From IMG/VR virus record IMGVR_UViG_3300012263_000005, positions 1 to 40,870 of that record: 40,870 nt of DNA. One strand, 5' to 3'. The position numbers and the translations under genes are program-made. Under the pieces are notes generated by a model. The model worked only from the letters and a program-made list of their open reading frames with translations. It ran no database searches and was not told where the DNA came from. Below are positions 7,699-22,600 of this stretch, piece by piece (the first letter of the stretch is position 1; each line of letters begins with the position of its first letter). The stretch comes from a virus.

Positions 7699-10600
7699 CT
7701 GGTAGCTCAGTTGTTCCAGCACGTAAGAATCTTGCTATGCTATTTTCAGCAGTTGACAGTGATTCTCCCAGTCTAGTCCAAGTTTGTCCTATTTTTTTGA
7801 CCACTGTGATTCTAGTTTCGTTTGCAGGAATTGTCGAAGTACCTAATGCTGTAGAATTACCATTTTCGTCTAAGTAGACGTCAGTAACTTCGAGTTGGAT
7901 GTCTTGGATATTTCTAGCAGCAATTTGTGCAGATGTATACAACTCCGATACTAGTATTGTTAATATGTCGCCGACTTTATAATTAAATCCGCGATTTGTT
8001 GCTCTACTTACAGAAACTACTCCATTAGTTAGTGTAACATCAAACTTAGCAAATAATCCAGAACCGCCGGCTGCACTTATAGTATATATTGTAGGTTGTA
8101 TAATGCCCGAGTCGTCTTTGTAAGTACGAGTATCAAGCATTGGATCTAATTGATATTTTTCTGTATCAATTATTGTATAAGAATTATTCTTTTCGATAAA
8201 CTCGTTTATCGGGTCAACTCCAAATTCTTTCAGTGCTATTGTATCGCCTTTCGGACTATCAAGTGCTATAGTAGGATTAAACACGTCTAGTGATGTTTTT
8301 CGCAGGCGTGTGCCGCTACTAAACACTTCTATATTATTGTCTGTTATAGTAAATCCAGGCACAAATGTATTTGTTACCTTAATAATATCGTTATCTGTTG
8401 TTTGTTCGTTATATACCAGTGTCTGATCCTTGTATGGAACAGTCTTGCTAGCATTTTGATCAAACAGTTTTTCAGCCGCAGGATGAACTACAGGAGTACC
8501 TGTGCCCAGTGTACCTCTGCGCAACTGACGCAGTGTATTTCCTTCTTTTACAAAGTATTCAATACGTTCGCTGTTGATCCAAACGATGCCGGGCAAGTTG
8601 CCGCCTTTGTTTGGTTCTGCTAGATCTGTTCCGTCTACTACTTCAATTCTTAGATCATAATAGTTTAATGGTTGTGCAAGTGCTGTTGTTGCAGTGTCGA
8701 GACGCTTGAAGTGTGTACGATTCAGCATATCCTTAAACTGTCTGTAGGCAAATCTTGGCGCATTTACAGGCATAGTAAAATGTATTATGTCAATGACATC
8801 ATTTGCCGCTGGCAGACGTACTAGTCTAACCTTGGTTCTATCATCAGTTACATAATAATCAACGCTGGGTGTTAATAGTTCTCCATTTACAGCTACCCAA
8901 ACATACTCTGCATCAACAGCAGGTGTTCTCAGTGCTATTTCGCCCACTGTTAATCTATTGTATGTAACATATTGTACATCTTCAGGTATTAGTGTAGTTC
9001 TAGCAACTACATCATAGTTTATTCTTTCAATTCCTAGTACGTTGTGATTGCTAAATTGATAAATTTCTACTGTAGTGCTGTTAGTCGGAGCAGTGTTTAG
9101 TATAACAGTCTTGTTTGAAATTCTGTAGTCACCATCTGTAATCACATAGACCTCAACAAAGTCGCCTGGAGCACCAACTTCATCTGCTAGTATAATGCTG
9201 CTGTTGGCAATTTCTAAACGCCACTGTACTGGAGACACAATTTCAACTCCGTTAAGGAATACACTAACATCCTCAACTCCCAGCGATCCCACTGGTTGTT
9301 GGAATGTTTCAAGCGCAAACTCTCTTTCACTTAGTTGAGAAATTGTAAATTGCTTGTTATATCCAGCGTTTAGTATAGTGTTGCCGACTTTAACTAAGAT
9401 GTTGTGTTCATTTGGCAGAGCATAGAACGGTGCAGACAACAGTTCAAATTGTGTATCTGTACCATTGGCAACGAACGTGTCTTTTGATACTTGACTATAG
9501 TTTATTTCTGTGTTAGTATTAAATATAACCCAGTATATAGTCTTATCTGCTGTGGTAGGAGTATCAAATCTAAATGTTGCTCTATTATCGTCCTCAAACA
9601 GTGTAACAGTTTCAGCTTCTCCGTCAACAGTTACATAGACGCTGGCAGTGTCGACCCATTCTACACTAGTTTTGTAGTCAGTTTGACCTTCCACAGATGT
9701 AAAGAATCCGTAGTCCATAATATCCTGTGTACCAAGACCCATTGTGAGAATGTTTAGTTCTACGCCGTCAACTGGGTTAAGAATAGTTACAGTGTTGTCG
9801 GTCCAGTCTATAGTATATTCATCGTCTGCTAGGATTTCGTTGTCTAGTTTTACAAATACACTGTCGGCGTTGCCGGGTGTTGTGCCCAGTGCGTACTGTG
9901 TTATGCTTGCGTCCATAATATAGCTTTGGCTATATATGGTGCCTTGACCACCGCTTTCTCTAGTGTAAACTTTGATGTCAAGTGTATCAAGTACTTGGCC
10001 TGGGACTAGTTCTTCTGGGCCGCTGCTGGTTGTAGGTGTTACAAAGCCATCACCGTCTACTATGATTTCTTCTGGGTTCAGACCTTTGGCAGTTTGGTAT
10101 GACAGGTCACCGCCTGACAGTGCTACATCATAACTCAACGGATCAGGAATAACACTACCATCGCTGGTAATTTTTCTAACAATTAGAATATCACCATCTA
10201 GTAGCGATATACCTCTGTCATCAAGGTCTATAATTTTAGTAACGCCATCGCCTGTGATACTGTTGGTAATTGCTGTTGGATTTACGGGTGTGCCTAGGTC
10301 GTAGTCAGGGTCGTCAAGTCTTACACCATTTTTATAGATGTTGTAAACTATGCCATTTTCTAGAACATTGGTCAATTCTACAGCAATAGTAGAACCGTCG
10401 GCTATGAATACTTCATCTTCAAACGTGTTGTCAAAAGTATCCCAAGTATCTGTATACCATCCTTGACTGTCCCAGCCGCTTGGTCCGCCGAAATCAAATC
10501 CGCGCACTTCAACTCCGCCATAGTCTACACCACTCATAAGCTGTGCTAGATCGTTGCCCAACATACCTGCTACTGGTGTATAGGCGAATTTGATTCTATC

Positions 10601-13600
10601 TTCCGCACTCAACATGCTGAGAGGTCTGTAGTATCCGACTGTGATGGTTGCTTCATTTGCAGGAGGACGAGTAAACGTTATACGACCTTTTTGATAGGAA
10701 TATCCGTCTGTAATTTTCTGTGTGCCTGGGCCTGCTGCGCTGTTTACATCGCCATAATTAAACTCTTTAGCAAGTGTTTCAGCAGTTGGTATATAATCGA
10801 CATTGCTGTAGGTATATTGACTTCTTAATTGTTCTACTCCGTTGACAGATATCTTGACTTTTCTGTTGTCAAGATCCATTGGCCATTCTAGATTAAACAC
10901 TGTGTTGATGTTTGTTCCTGAGAATGTTTCTGTTTCTGCTAGATCTTCAAAAGTGTAAACTCCTGCTGTTCTATCAAACTTGATTCTGATGCTGGGTGTT
11001 CTTACTAGACCATTGCCCAATATAGCACTGGCTGCGGCGACTACTCCATCGTCAGTCTGCGGGCCTTCAATAACAACACGGGGTGTAGTGATATATCCAC
11101 TGCCAGGATTAGTTATTTTAATTTCGGTAATACGACCGTAACCTAGATAAGCTTTTGCTGTGGCTCCTGTGCCTTCACTTGATTCAAATCTAATTCTTGG
11201 TTCACTGGTATATCCGCTACCTGGGTTAGCTATTTGTATTTCTTTTATACTATAACCTATGTTGTCTGCCCAGTGCTTTCTAGGATATGACTCACTCAAC
11301 ACATTAGCCCCAACCAACACACCGTCTTGTATAACAGCTCTGCTGGCTTCTATACGCTTGGTCAATCTGTCGTAGTAAGGAGCATTGTCAAAATCAGTTA
11401 CACTGCTGTTGGTGCTGTCTAAGCTAGTGTACGAGCTAATGAATTCTCTAATCTTAGTGCTATATGGCTTAACTTCTTCAACATAGGCTTCGAAACTTGG
11501 AAGCTTGTTGTTTTCAAAGTTAATTTTTTGCTCAAGTTCTCCGAGATTATGCTTGACATTAACAAAGCTAGACTTGAACATCCAATCAACTCTCTGTTGC
11601 TCTGATAGGATGTAACGCAGGCTAGCAAAGAACAACTGATTGTATTCTACTGCTAGGTCTGTGACGAGAATATCGTCTCTCAGTGTTTCTAGAATAATTC
11701 TCAACTCTTTGGCAGGATTGTTATCGTAGAACCAGCTGTCAAAGCTGCGGTTGTCGAAGCCTACTGTGTTTTTACTAAAATCATAGAGACTGTCGCTGAA
11801 TTGTACAGTTCCATTTTGACGACCTATGGTTTTATAGTTTATAGTGTAGTCTTCTGTGTCTTCGTTGGCAACTTTTTCTAACAGTAGCCAGCCGCCAGTA
11901 CCCACATTATTGATTTTAACTATATCACCGACTAGGTCATCTAAGCTGGTTAATAGATACGCTCCTTCGATTTCATAATCTATATTTGTAAATTGATTGA
12001 AGCTAGACGCATACCAGTCAGCGTAATTCCAGTATATACTTACGTCAAAGTCTTGTAGGCTGCTTCTGAACCAGGTGTTAGCAGTGTCGTTCCATGAGTA
12101 CAATGCCCACTTTCCGTTCAGTGTTTCGTCACTGTTTACTAGTACAGAGAATCTTCTTGTATTAACTAGAGTGCTTTCATTATAGCCGCTGCCGTCATTT
12201 ACAACTTCGGCTGACACAACCTGTCCTAGATTGTTTATAGTTAGTTCAATGTCAGCATTAACTCCAGTGCCTACAATATCTACACTAGGTGCTGTTTTGT
12301 ATCCGCGGCCACTGTCAACTATGTCTACACGTATTAGACGACCGTTTAGAATTACTGGGCTTAGTCTAGCAGGTGTTACTTTGTTAGTGCTTACAAAACG
12401 CAGTTCAGAATAGGTATCAACTGCTAGGTCATACAGCTTTGTGGCTGTCGACGGTGTTGGCTCTTTTTCAAAAAGTCTGTCTATGTCATATTGGTCTACA
12501 ACAAGATTTTCTGCTAGCACTAGGTTGGCACGTTCTATAGTCTGCTTGAGTGCTTCTATTCTGTTGACAAACATGCCCTGTCTTGGACGGTTCTGTATAC
12601 CATAACGCTTGGCTATAGGAATATTAGGATCAGGCACTGGTCTATTGTTGGTGTCAACGCCTATCAAGCTGTCAAACCACTTGCGTTCAATGTCAGCATC
12701 AGGACGACTGCGATCTAAGCCGTCTGACATTAGACGATACTGTGCGTGAGTGTTTTGTAATTTTTGTGAGCCAACATTGTAACGAATGTTTAGAACTAGA
12801 TCATCTGATGTTACTAGGTTATCAAAATTGTTAAGAACAAATTTATTCTCACTTAGGAAACTAACAAATCTGTATCCCTGTTCTCTTGGTCTGGCTACTA
12901 GATTAGCCATTTCAAATGTACTGATGCTTCTGTCTCTAGTAGATGGAATTGTTCTCTTGTTTTGTACCCAGTAGTAATACTTGGTACTGAATATTTGGGC
13001 GATATCATCGTATGTCAATCTAGCACTGTACTTGCTGTTGACGTAAGGAGCAGTTCCACTTACGCCCAGTTCGATACCTTCATCAGTATCTGCTAGTTGA
13101 TTCCATTGACTTGGTAGATATTCACTTTCTACCCATTCATAGATATCAATAGTAGCATCAGGCATTAGTTTATTCCACTCGTTCTTTTGGAACGCAGTAG
13201 TGCCCTGGTATGCGAAACTAAATCTAGCGGTATTGATGTTCCACCATGTTTGACCTACGTGTTCACCTGCCCAGTATCTGCTGGGATCAACTGTTAAATC
13301 TGTTAGATCACCTACGTTGTAAGCAGCAGGATCAAATCCTATTTTGTAGGTCAATTCTTGTTCTACAATACCAGGTATCTTGCCCTGTATAGGATCAACA
13401 TAGTCAACATAGCTGACTATTTGATTTGTACGCTTGTTATATAAGAATACACCTTCAATTCTCGATACATCTACAGGAGTTACGCTTGATCTTAACGTAT
13501 TCCATGCTGTAACGCCTTTTGGTTTTCTGTAGTCTACCACAATGCCCTTGCTTGAATCGCCAGCACTGTGTGAAGGCACGCCCACATACACATGGTTAGC

Positions 13601-16600
13601 ATTGGCTAACAGTATTTCGCCAAACTCTGACTGAGCAGTGTCGTAACGGAATTGTTCGCTGTATACTAGTCTATCATTTAATTCTTCAAAGATATAAACT
13701 ACACCTGTGTCTAGTTTGATATTTCTAAAATTAGTGAATCCGTTGTCAAATGTTACGTCACCGTTGTCAAAAGTAGTTGGTATTCTTTGATCGCCATTTA
13801 GACTCGAAACTGCTAAATTATCTTCGCCAAAACTAATATCATATCCAAACTGTTCGCTTTCTTCGTTGTTTGGAGGAGTTAATGTTTGACTTAGTACAAA
13901 CTCTCCATCAACTTGTGTATAAACATAAACCTGTCCTTGATCAGTTTTAGCAGTATCGTCAAGCGGAGCACTGATAGCAAACTGTGTGCCAGCTGGATTA
14001 ATAGTGATCTTTCTAGCCCAGTTGATAGTGTTTTGTAGCTGCGGTGCGTCAATAATTTGATCTAGCAGATACTTGTCGTCCGTTTCTCTGTAGATCAACA
14101 CTTTGGTTTCGCTAGTGCTGCTGGCATCGACTAATTCAGCAGTTACTACAATTACCTGTGCGTCACCACTTACATCATACGCATTGCTAAACTGAGCAAT
14201 ATTTGTAACTGGGTCAAACACTGCTTCATCATAAGATGCTATATCTGTTAGGTTTGGCAGATATCCTACATAATCAATTAGATCAGTTATCTCTGCCCAC
14301 ACAGTTGTTGAAAACGGTTCGTTGGCAGCTATGTTAGTTGTAGCTCTGTAGAATTTGTTGTTGAATCGTACAATGCTACCTACTGCGTAACCATAGCTGT
14401 TGTCCCAGTCTCCTCTGTAGTCAGTGTCCTTGCCTCTGCGCCAGCTGATATTGTTCCAATAAATAGGATCCTGTATTCTGTTTTCAGTTTCTGACATATT
14501 TTTAAGAGCAACGTAATAGTCATCTCTATAAATTACAATATCGCCTTCTGAATACGCAGTAATCTGATATTCGCCACGGAAGCGATCAGTAGGTTTGACG
14601 CCATGACGGAATATTTCTATACTGCCTGGATGTTCTCTTCTCTCTGTTGAGTCATCTCCAGGAAGCACAACACTATTGCTTGAAACAAACAGTGTGTAGT
14701 AGTTGTCAACCTGTTTAATTTTAACTGATTTGCCGAATCCTCTGTTGGCTGTTCTGTACTCGCTTACAAACAGTTTTTGGAATCTATATCTTCCGTCTGG
14801 TAATTTACGGAATATTGCTACAGCGCCTTCACCGTTGGGGCCTGCTGTTCCAAATTCATCAGCTGAAATGTGATATACCTGTGTATAATCTTTGTTTAGA
14901 CTGAACGGTGGGTTTGGTAATCTTTGTACACCTTGTTCTATTATTTCGTTAAAGAAGAAATACTCTTCATCTACCACTGGCGGTATTTCATTCCATGCTC
15001 TAGTATCGTTAAAATCTGAACTGTGTTCAAATACTATTAATTTTCCAACTTCATTTGTTCCGACAGCGATATCATTTCCTGGATCGTTCACAGTTCCGAT
15101 AACACGGTCAACATCGCCCGGGCCTCTAATTATATTGTTGGCGTTGCGTCTTATTTCGTAACGTCCAATATTATTTTGTTGTAACCATGAGCCCGATAAT
15201 ACTTTTACATAAACTCTTACACTATTAAAATTACGTTTCATATACATAATTTCTGCACTACTGGTTGTTGTAGTTGTAAGTGCTAGGCCGCCTGCGCCAT
15301 CTCTCGGAGTTTGTACATCTTCAATAATGTCTCCTACTTGCGGCTCGAAAGGAAATCCACCAAAGTCAAATCTAGTAAATTCAAAATCAATATATCCGTC
15401 CCATAGATCATATATAGTCTGTGTTTTATTAGTTACAGAATAGTTTCCAGTAATTCCAGCAGTTTCTAATGCATCGGTCAAATCTCTATTGTCTAGGTCG
15501 TACACACGGAATTCAAAGCTGTCTCCTGTAGACAATGTGTCAGTAAATAATTTACCTGCTCTTACAACCCAAAGGTCACTAGGAATTTGTTGTTCTGTAC
15601 CGTTAACACCGTCAGCGCCTGCTGGGTCGCCACGGTATGACAATTGAGTAATAACGCTTACTCTATTTCGATTGAGAACATAGTTACCAATTGTAACTAT
15701 TGTGTCTTGAATATTGTAATAAGAATTTAACGATCTATTAGAATCTTGTAGACGAATGTCAGCATACACTAAGCCTCGGCCTATATCATAGTAACGTCCA
15801 TTATTAGAATAACTAGGGGTTTCGATATACCAAAAACCTGCTACTGCATCGGTTGTACTGAATGTATTCTCTTCTGTATAAAATCCTACAAAGTCTACAT
15901 CTTCAATAAACAATTCGCCTGTGATATCAAACGTACCGTTGGTATCTTTTAGATACAATACAGTACTGTCTCTGCGGGTGCCTACATAAGCAACTTCGGC
16001 TTGGCCAGTATCTGTTGTAACTGTATCTCCTACGCCAGGCAGGGTAATAAAAGTCTCTATGAAAAATACATGATCAATCTTTTCTATGATTTCATGATCT
16101 TGCTGTAAAAATTCAGGAGTTATCTGTGGTATTTCGCCGTCAAATGGCAGGAATACATCCAGTGTTGGATATGCAAAGCTGCGTCTGTTCCAAAATAGAT
16201 TTACGACATCACCAGCTTTTGTACCTAGATACATGTCTCGAGGAGCTCTTACTAGTAGGTGATCTACTGTGTTGCCTTCTAGACCAGGGTCGCCTGCAAC
16301 TAGCAGAGTTAAGCTAGTTGAGTCCGCATCTGCGCTGCTGGCTATATTAATGTAATTGTCAAATGTGCTGAATGGCTGTGTTGTGATTTGTGGTAGAATT
16401 TCTCTATTTGCTTTCCAGAGGCTGTCGCGGTCTTTGACTATATCATTTTTATTGTAGGCAGCATCAGCATCAAAGTCGCCTTTGAATCTTGTGTTAACTC
16501 CGCTGGCTGTTGGCAATCCTACTACTAGATATTCGCCGTCTTCAGTTACATCTAAACTAGAAGCAAATCCACTATCTGAAACTGTGAATAAATCACCGTC

Positions 16601-19600
16601 GTCTAATACCAATTCTTGGTCTATATTAAAATTAAATGTTTCTTTGGTTCTGCGATAGTAAAAAATCTTGCCGTTGCCGTCGCCTGGGGCTGCTACAAAT
16701 AAATTGTTGTTGTCAGGAGTAGCTGCTATGTTGGTGCCGAAATCTTGTACAGTGCTGTCAAATTCAGAAAGATTTACAAGTGTCTGACGGTTTACGTAAA
16801 CAGGATCGTTTTCTAAAACTGACCAGTCTCCATTATAATTGTCGACCCACACACGCTGTTGGTTGTACAATTTTTCTTGTGCTAGCTGTGCTAATTCATC
16901 TAAATCGTCAACTCTTACACTTCTTAATTTAGTCAGTATATAACTCTGTGTAGCAAAAGGAACAATTTCATTATCTTCAGGAACCTGTATTTTAACTTCT
17001 TCTAGGCTTACGCTGTCTACTTTGTAGATGCTGTTTATGTTAAATTCTTGTGCTGATCTAACACCTACAAGATCGCCAGCCTGTACATGATCCTTGGCCC
17101 ATTTGTCTAGATAGAGACTGCGTAAAGGTATCCCTTCGCTGTTAAGTTCTTGACGATCTTCTAGTTCAATTACGTTAGCATTGGTTGACACATGTTGGTA
17201 TACGTCCCAGGGTGTAGCATTTACTTCAGTGACCCATACATATTCGCCGAGTCCCAGTTGATTCACATCACCTGTGTTAAGTTCGTCAGTGGTGCCTGCT
17301 ATAAATGTAACATCTTCTTCGTTGACATAGCCTGCTGAACGTATGTATTCGTCAACTAACGGTTTAGTTGGGAAAGGTGTGTGATCATAATCTGCAGGGC
17401 GATCATACATTTCAAAAGGCAGTATACGATAAATTTTATCAAAGTTAACAGCAGGTATACTGTTCACAAGTTCTACTGATTGCGGTGATTCTTGAATTTT
17501 GTCCTGCTTGAGATTGATTTCTATTTGCTGAATATTATCCACAGCACCATATCTGCCGACCTGTAGTGCCCATTCTTCAAAGAATTCTAAGCTTTCTTCG
17601 CCAGCACTGCTGAGTTTGACAAACATCTTGTCAAGAGCATTTTTAGTGCCTTTGTCTTGAATCATTCCTTGATAGAATTTGTATTGGCTTACATCGTCGT
17701 TGATAATGTTTGCTAGATACTGACGCTTTTGATAACCAGTTAGGTGCTGTGCCATCTTTTGTAGTTCAGCATCAAATCCGTCTGTGTCGAGATCGTAGAA
17801 ATCTGCGAACTGATTAATTCTGTAATCAAAGTTTGTGATCAGTTCAGCCTCTGGCTTTTCATTTAATCTAAACCAGAAGTTGCTGTTAAAATCTTTAGTG
17901 CCCGGAGCATTTTCTGTAGCCACATAGAAGAATTGCTTGTATTTTACTAGGCTACCGATGGCATAGTCTTTCCACTGTGTCCATTCTGTGGTTTTGGCAT
18001 CATCAAACACAAATCCAGGAATGTTTAAACCGCCGTTCCAACCGTCTGAACGATATCCTGCTACTTTAATTCTGTCTCTTCTATAACCAGTGCTGGGTTG
18101 ATAAAGAACGTCGTTGAATATAGTACGATTGTTGACCAATACAACATGCTCTTTTTGTACAAGAGGTAACGCAATAGAATACAGGCCTTCGTCTGTGCTA
18201 ACTATTTCAAGACCGAAACTGTTTTCATCTCTTAGCAAACTTCCAAATTCTCTTGGAAGTGATTGTCCGTCTGATTGAAGTAAGCTGTAGTTATAAAAAT
18301 CATCATAGATATCATCAACTACTACAAATTCTCTTTGGAAGAAGAATCTGTTGGCAGCAGGAGAAAGTGTAATAACAGTGCCACTGGCCCAACCCTGTGT
18401 GGTCCAGAATAAGAATTCTCTAGCGGCGGCATTCCAGTTGTTTACACGACCTTCAGATTCTACAAAATTAAAATCAAATCCAAGGTCATTTAATCTTGCG
18501 CCATATCCTAATAGGAAATCAACTACGTCTTGACTGGTTCTCAGTACTGTGCCGTAAGGTATAGAAAGAGGTTTTCTTGATTCAAAGTTTTTCTTAAACT
18601 CAGCAGTTTTTCCTCCTACTATCGGAAGAGCAGGCAGTCTTGCTAGATTGTCTGTATTAAAAGTGTCACCCGAAGTAAAGGTTGCTGTTGCTCTATAGAA
18701 TGTATTATTGAATTGTACAACTTGACCTTCTTGATATCTTTTGTCGTTTTCCCATTCTGCTGCTGTTTCTGATATACCACCCACAGTGACCGCTGTGCTG
18801 CTGGTTCCTGCTTGTGGAGCATAGTAATCGAAGAATGGTGCGTCGTTGTTATAACCTCTAACAATAAATCCGTTGGCTACTTTTTCAACGGCCACACCAC
18901 TGTACACTGCCAGTTCAATAGGCGAGCTGGTATTGAAGAATATTTGATAATTTTCTTGTGGGACAAAGATGCCGCCTTCAAAATTAGCACTGGGTGATCT
19001 GCTTTCTAGTATTAGGTTTAATTTTTGAGTATCGCTAAATCCTGCTAGTTTAAATCCTAGTTGATTTATTAGCGTTGTTAACTGTGTTTGATAATCACTG
19101 TATACTGCTAGTACATCGCTGGCTACTAGATTGTAGATGTAGTTTACAAATCCGGCAGTGAGTATTCTTTCGTCGTCAGCAAATGTGTTAGGGAATACTA
19201 TGTCTGTGTTTGAGATAGGCTTGCTAGATTGTTGATAAACTTTTTGGCCGGCTAGGTTTCTTGATATTCTGCTTACGTCAAATCCTGCGCCCATTGTTTG
19301 TGCAGGCTTGTTTAACAACATACTGGTAATTAACGCAAACGGATATTGTGAACTTCTACGCCATGCTGTTTCTACAGGTGCTTCGTCGCCGAAGTTAAAG
19401 TTGCCAGTGCTCAATCTCAACACAAAATTCTTAACATAGCCGGAGCGTAGGGGAGATTTTAAATTGCCTTGATTGTCTGCTGGGATAAAGTTGGCCAGGC
19501 CGGCACGAACAAATTTATCCTTTACTTGTATTTCTTTACCAGGTTCTCTTACAATGCCCTGCTCTAGGTCTCTCCAAAGTATAAGGTTATCGCTGGTATA

Positions 19601-22600
19601 TGGTGCTGGACCATAAACTGTGTTCCACCATGTTGGCTTGATTGTGAATCCCAACATTTCCCATGGATGTGAGTGAGGACGATCTGTGTCATACGCACGC
19701 TTGTACACACCTCTCCAAAATCCTGGTGCTAGTTCTCCTTGTGGATTGTTAGCATTTGAATAGTTGAATGTAAATTCGTTTAGACGATCGTAGAAGAAAT
19801 TGTCAGTGTAATCGTTGTCAACCAGTTTTAACCATTGTGTAAATTCTGTTAACAGACTTCTGTTTAGTTCTGTTCTAGTAAATTCACTAGATCTAAAATC
19901 GCCGCCTGCAAATCCGTAGACGTCAGTTATATCTTCTGACCATTCAACTTTGATGTTGTTGAATATTCTTTTTTCTAGTTCTAAAAGTAGCTCGTCTCTA
20001 TAGTCTAGGTATGCTCTAATATAGCTGCCGTCGTGACCTCTTACAAAAGGTATGCCCACAGGATACGCATCTATTTCAATATTGTCTTGGCCACCACGAG
20101 TGTTTTCTGCTGATGCTGCCATGTACAGTGTTCTGTTTAGACCTTTGAACTGTAGAGATTCAATTGTGCCTGTGCCTCCCAGAGCTGTGTCTGCTGCTCT
20201 AGCTGCTGAACGTGAAGTGTATACTGGATAGAACCATCCTCTGGCTCCTAGCAGCGGATGACCGTCGACTATAGAACCGTAGATTTTATATGGGCCTTCT
20301 GAAGCGGGCTCGTCAGTTTGGAAAGTATCATCAATAGTTAATTCAGGTTCGTACTTTGGATACAATCCCAACTTGCTAGGTGTTGGGGCAACAAAGCCGC
20401 CATCTGTTGTAGCATATTCTACTATTTCAATAGTGTCGCCTTCTCGTTGATCAGCACTGATAAGAGCATATCCATCGGTGTTAAATGTATAATCTCTGTT
20501 GTGTGTTAGTTGACGACCATTGAGGTAAATCAGCGCACTTCTAGCACTGGGATCGCTTAGAGAAAATGTTCGGCTCAGAGCATAGAATGTTGATCTGGGA
20601 TCTAATACTTCGTATTCGATTCTATTGAACGGACCATAGCCTATCATATCTGAGAAATAGAAAGGCTGACTTTTGATCTTGTCCTTGTTCATTTCTGCTA
20701 GAACTCTGTCAACGTGTATTCTAGTTTCGCCGTCGAATCCCAGTGTTTCGGCAGTTTCTAAAAACACACGCTTGAACTTAGCATATTCATCTCTGCTGTA
20801 TCTCAATGCCTTGACAATGTTGTAGTCTTTGGTGGTAAGGTGATACAAAGGTAGGTTGATTGGTCCGGTGTGCTTTACAAACTTTTTACCGTATCTGTCA
20901 ATATCGCCAAGATCTCTGATGTTGCTGGTTCCTGGGAATACTCCGCTGAACTGATTCAGTTCTTCGACCATGCTGCTAACATGATCAATTACTTCGCCTA
21001 GTGTAAATTCAGTCACGTCTTGGTTCAGTGGATTGCGCTCAAGGTTATGAGGAAATTCATAATATCCGTTGACATTTTTAACTGTTGTGCTGCGAGTTTT
21101 TATTACAACTACGTCGCCTTCATTGAGATCTTGATAAAATCTCACAAACGCTCTTGAATTAATTCTGTCGATTTCATAGTCTTGAAGTCTAACTTTTAAG
21201 CTGTTGTTAACCTGTACAATTACCTTGAGATCATTTAGATCGCCTGCACGATCATAAACGTCTACTTCAAAACTGTTGACTGTTAGATCGTCGGCGATGT
21301 ACTGTGTTACGACATACTGCTTGCTTAGAGCAGGCACACTTGACCATCCGTTAACCCAAGCAAAGTCAGTTCTGGTGCGATATCTTCTTAGGTTTGCTGT
21401 GTCTGTGGTAACTGTTTCTACACCACTGTCAGTTTGTACTGTAAAACTGTCAGTAAGTAAATTGAAGTCAAACAGTATGTCACCGCTGTTTTCAATATTT
21501 CTATATGTTAGAGCAAAATCTAATTCAGGATCAGTCGAGCCGGTGTCCTGTCTATAGCTGAATATTTTTGTCCCTCTAAATGTAGCACTGTCAAACACAT
21601 CAGTATCTGCGAACTCGTTGCCCTGTGGACAGCATAGATCAAACAGCGGAGGTTGGTTGCGCTGTGTTTTTTCCTGTGCTATTTGCCAGTCTGTGCCGTT
21701 GTAGAAAAATGTTTGACCAGTATATCTATTACCCTGTGTAACAAACACTGTTTCGTTTTCTAAAGGATCAGTGTCCGCTGTTTCAACTAGACTAATCTGT
21801 CTGTTATTTCCTATTTCTATAAAGTTTACTTGATAGATTTTACCACGCACTAGTATGTCAGTATCTGCTATAAACAATACTCTCATACCATCAGCAATAT
21901 CAACACCGTCTACGTTATATCCTAATTGACCTTCTATTGTACTAAACACATCTTGAGTAAATGTATCCACAAGATCAACATCACGTTTGGCTTCTGTACC
22001 AAAGTTGTACAGTTTAAGTCCTGCTTCAAATTCAATAATAGGACGCTTGGCTCTAGTTTCTTCGTCAATGTTAACTGGTAGATCGTTGCGCAGAAAACTA
22101 GTCTCAACAACACTTCTATGGAACCAACGGTTGTAGCGACTCCATGCATTTCTATCACGTGCGGCTCTGTTGATTACTAGGTAATCTTTTTCAGCTGGGA
22201 AAGAACTAGCATTAGCAAATGGCAGTACATCAAACTGATCTGAATCAAAAGGTATTAATCTGTTTTCAGAATAAGCTGCTGGAATAATTAGATCAACGTC
22301 TTTGATCAAACAAATCTTGTCGCCAACACCTTCGACGTACCATTGATTCTGATTGTATTCAGCAGGAGTAACGTCACCAGTGAATTGTAATTTCATACCG
22401 TTTGACAGTTCTATTCCATCTGCGTTGCGATAGGTCTTCTTGCCTAGAATATCTGCTTCTACGTCGAGAAAAGTATTTTCTTCTACATCATAGATTCTTA
22501 ACAGACCGCTGGTATCAATACTGTTTTTACTGATATAGTAAAGTCTTTCAGGTGAGTCGGCAGGTATTGTAAATTCAATAGTTCCACGTTCTACATAAAC

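Noticed and set aside
7675-7722. 16-residue N-terminal extension of the 200-aa virion protein
   Set aside because: It lies upstream of or across the late-promoter motif and inside the giant gene's 3' end; the ATG at 7674 has the better ribosome site.
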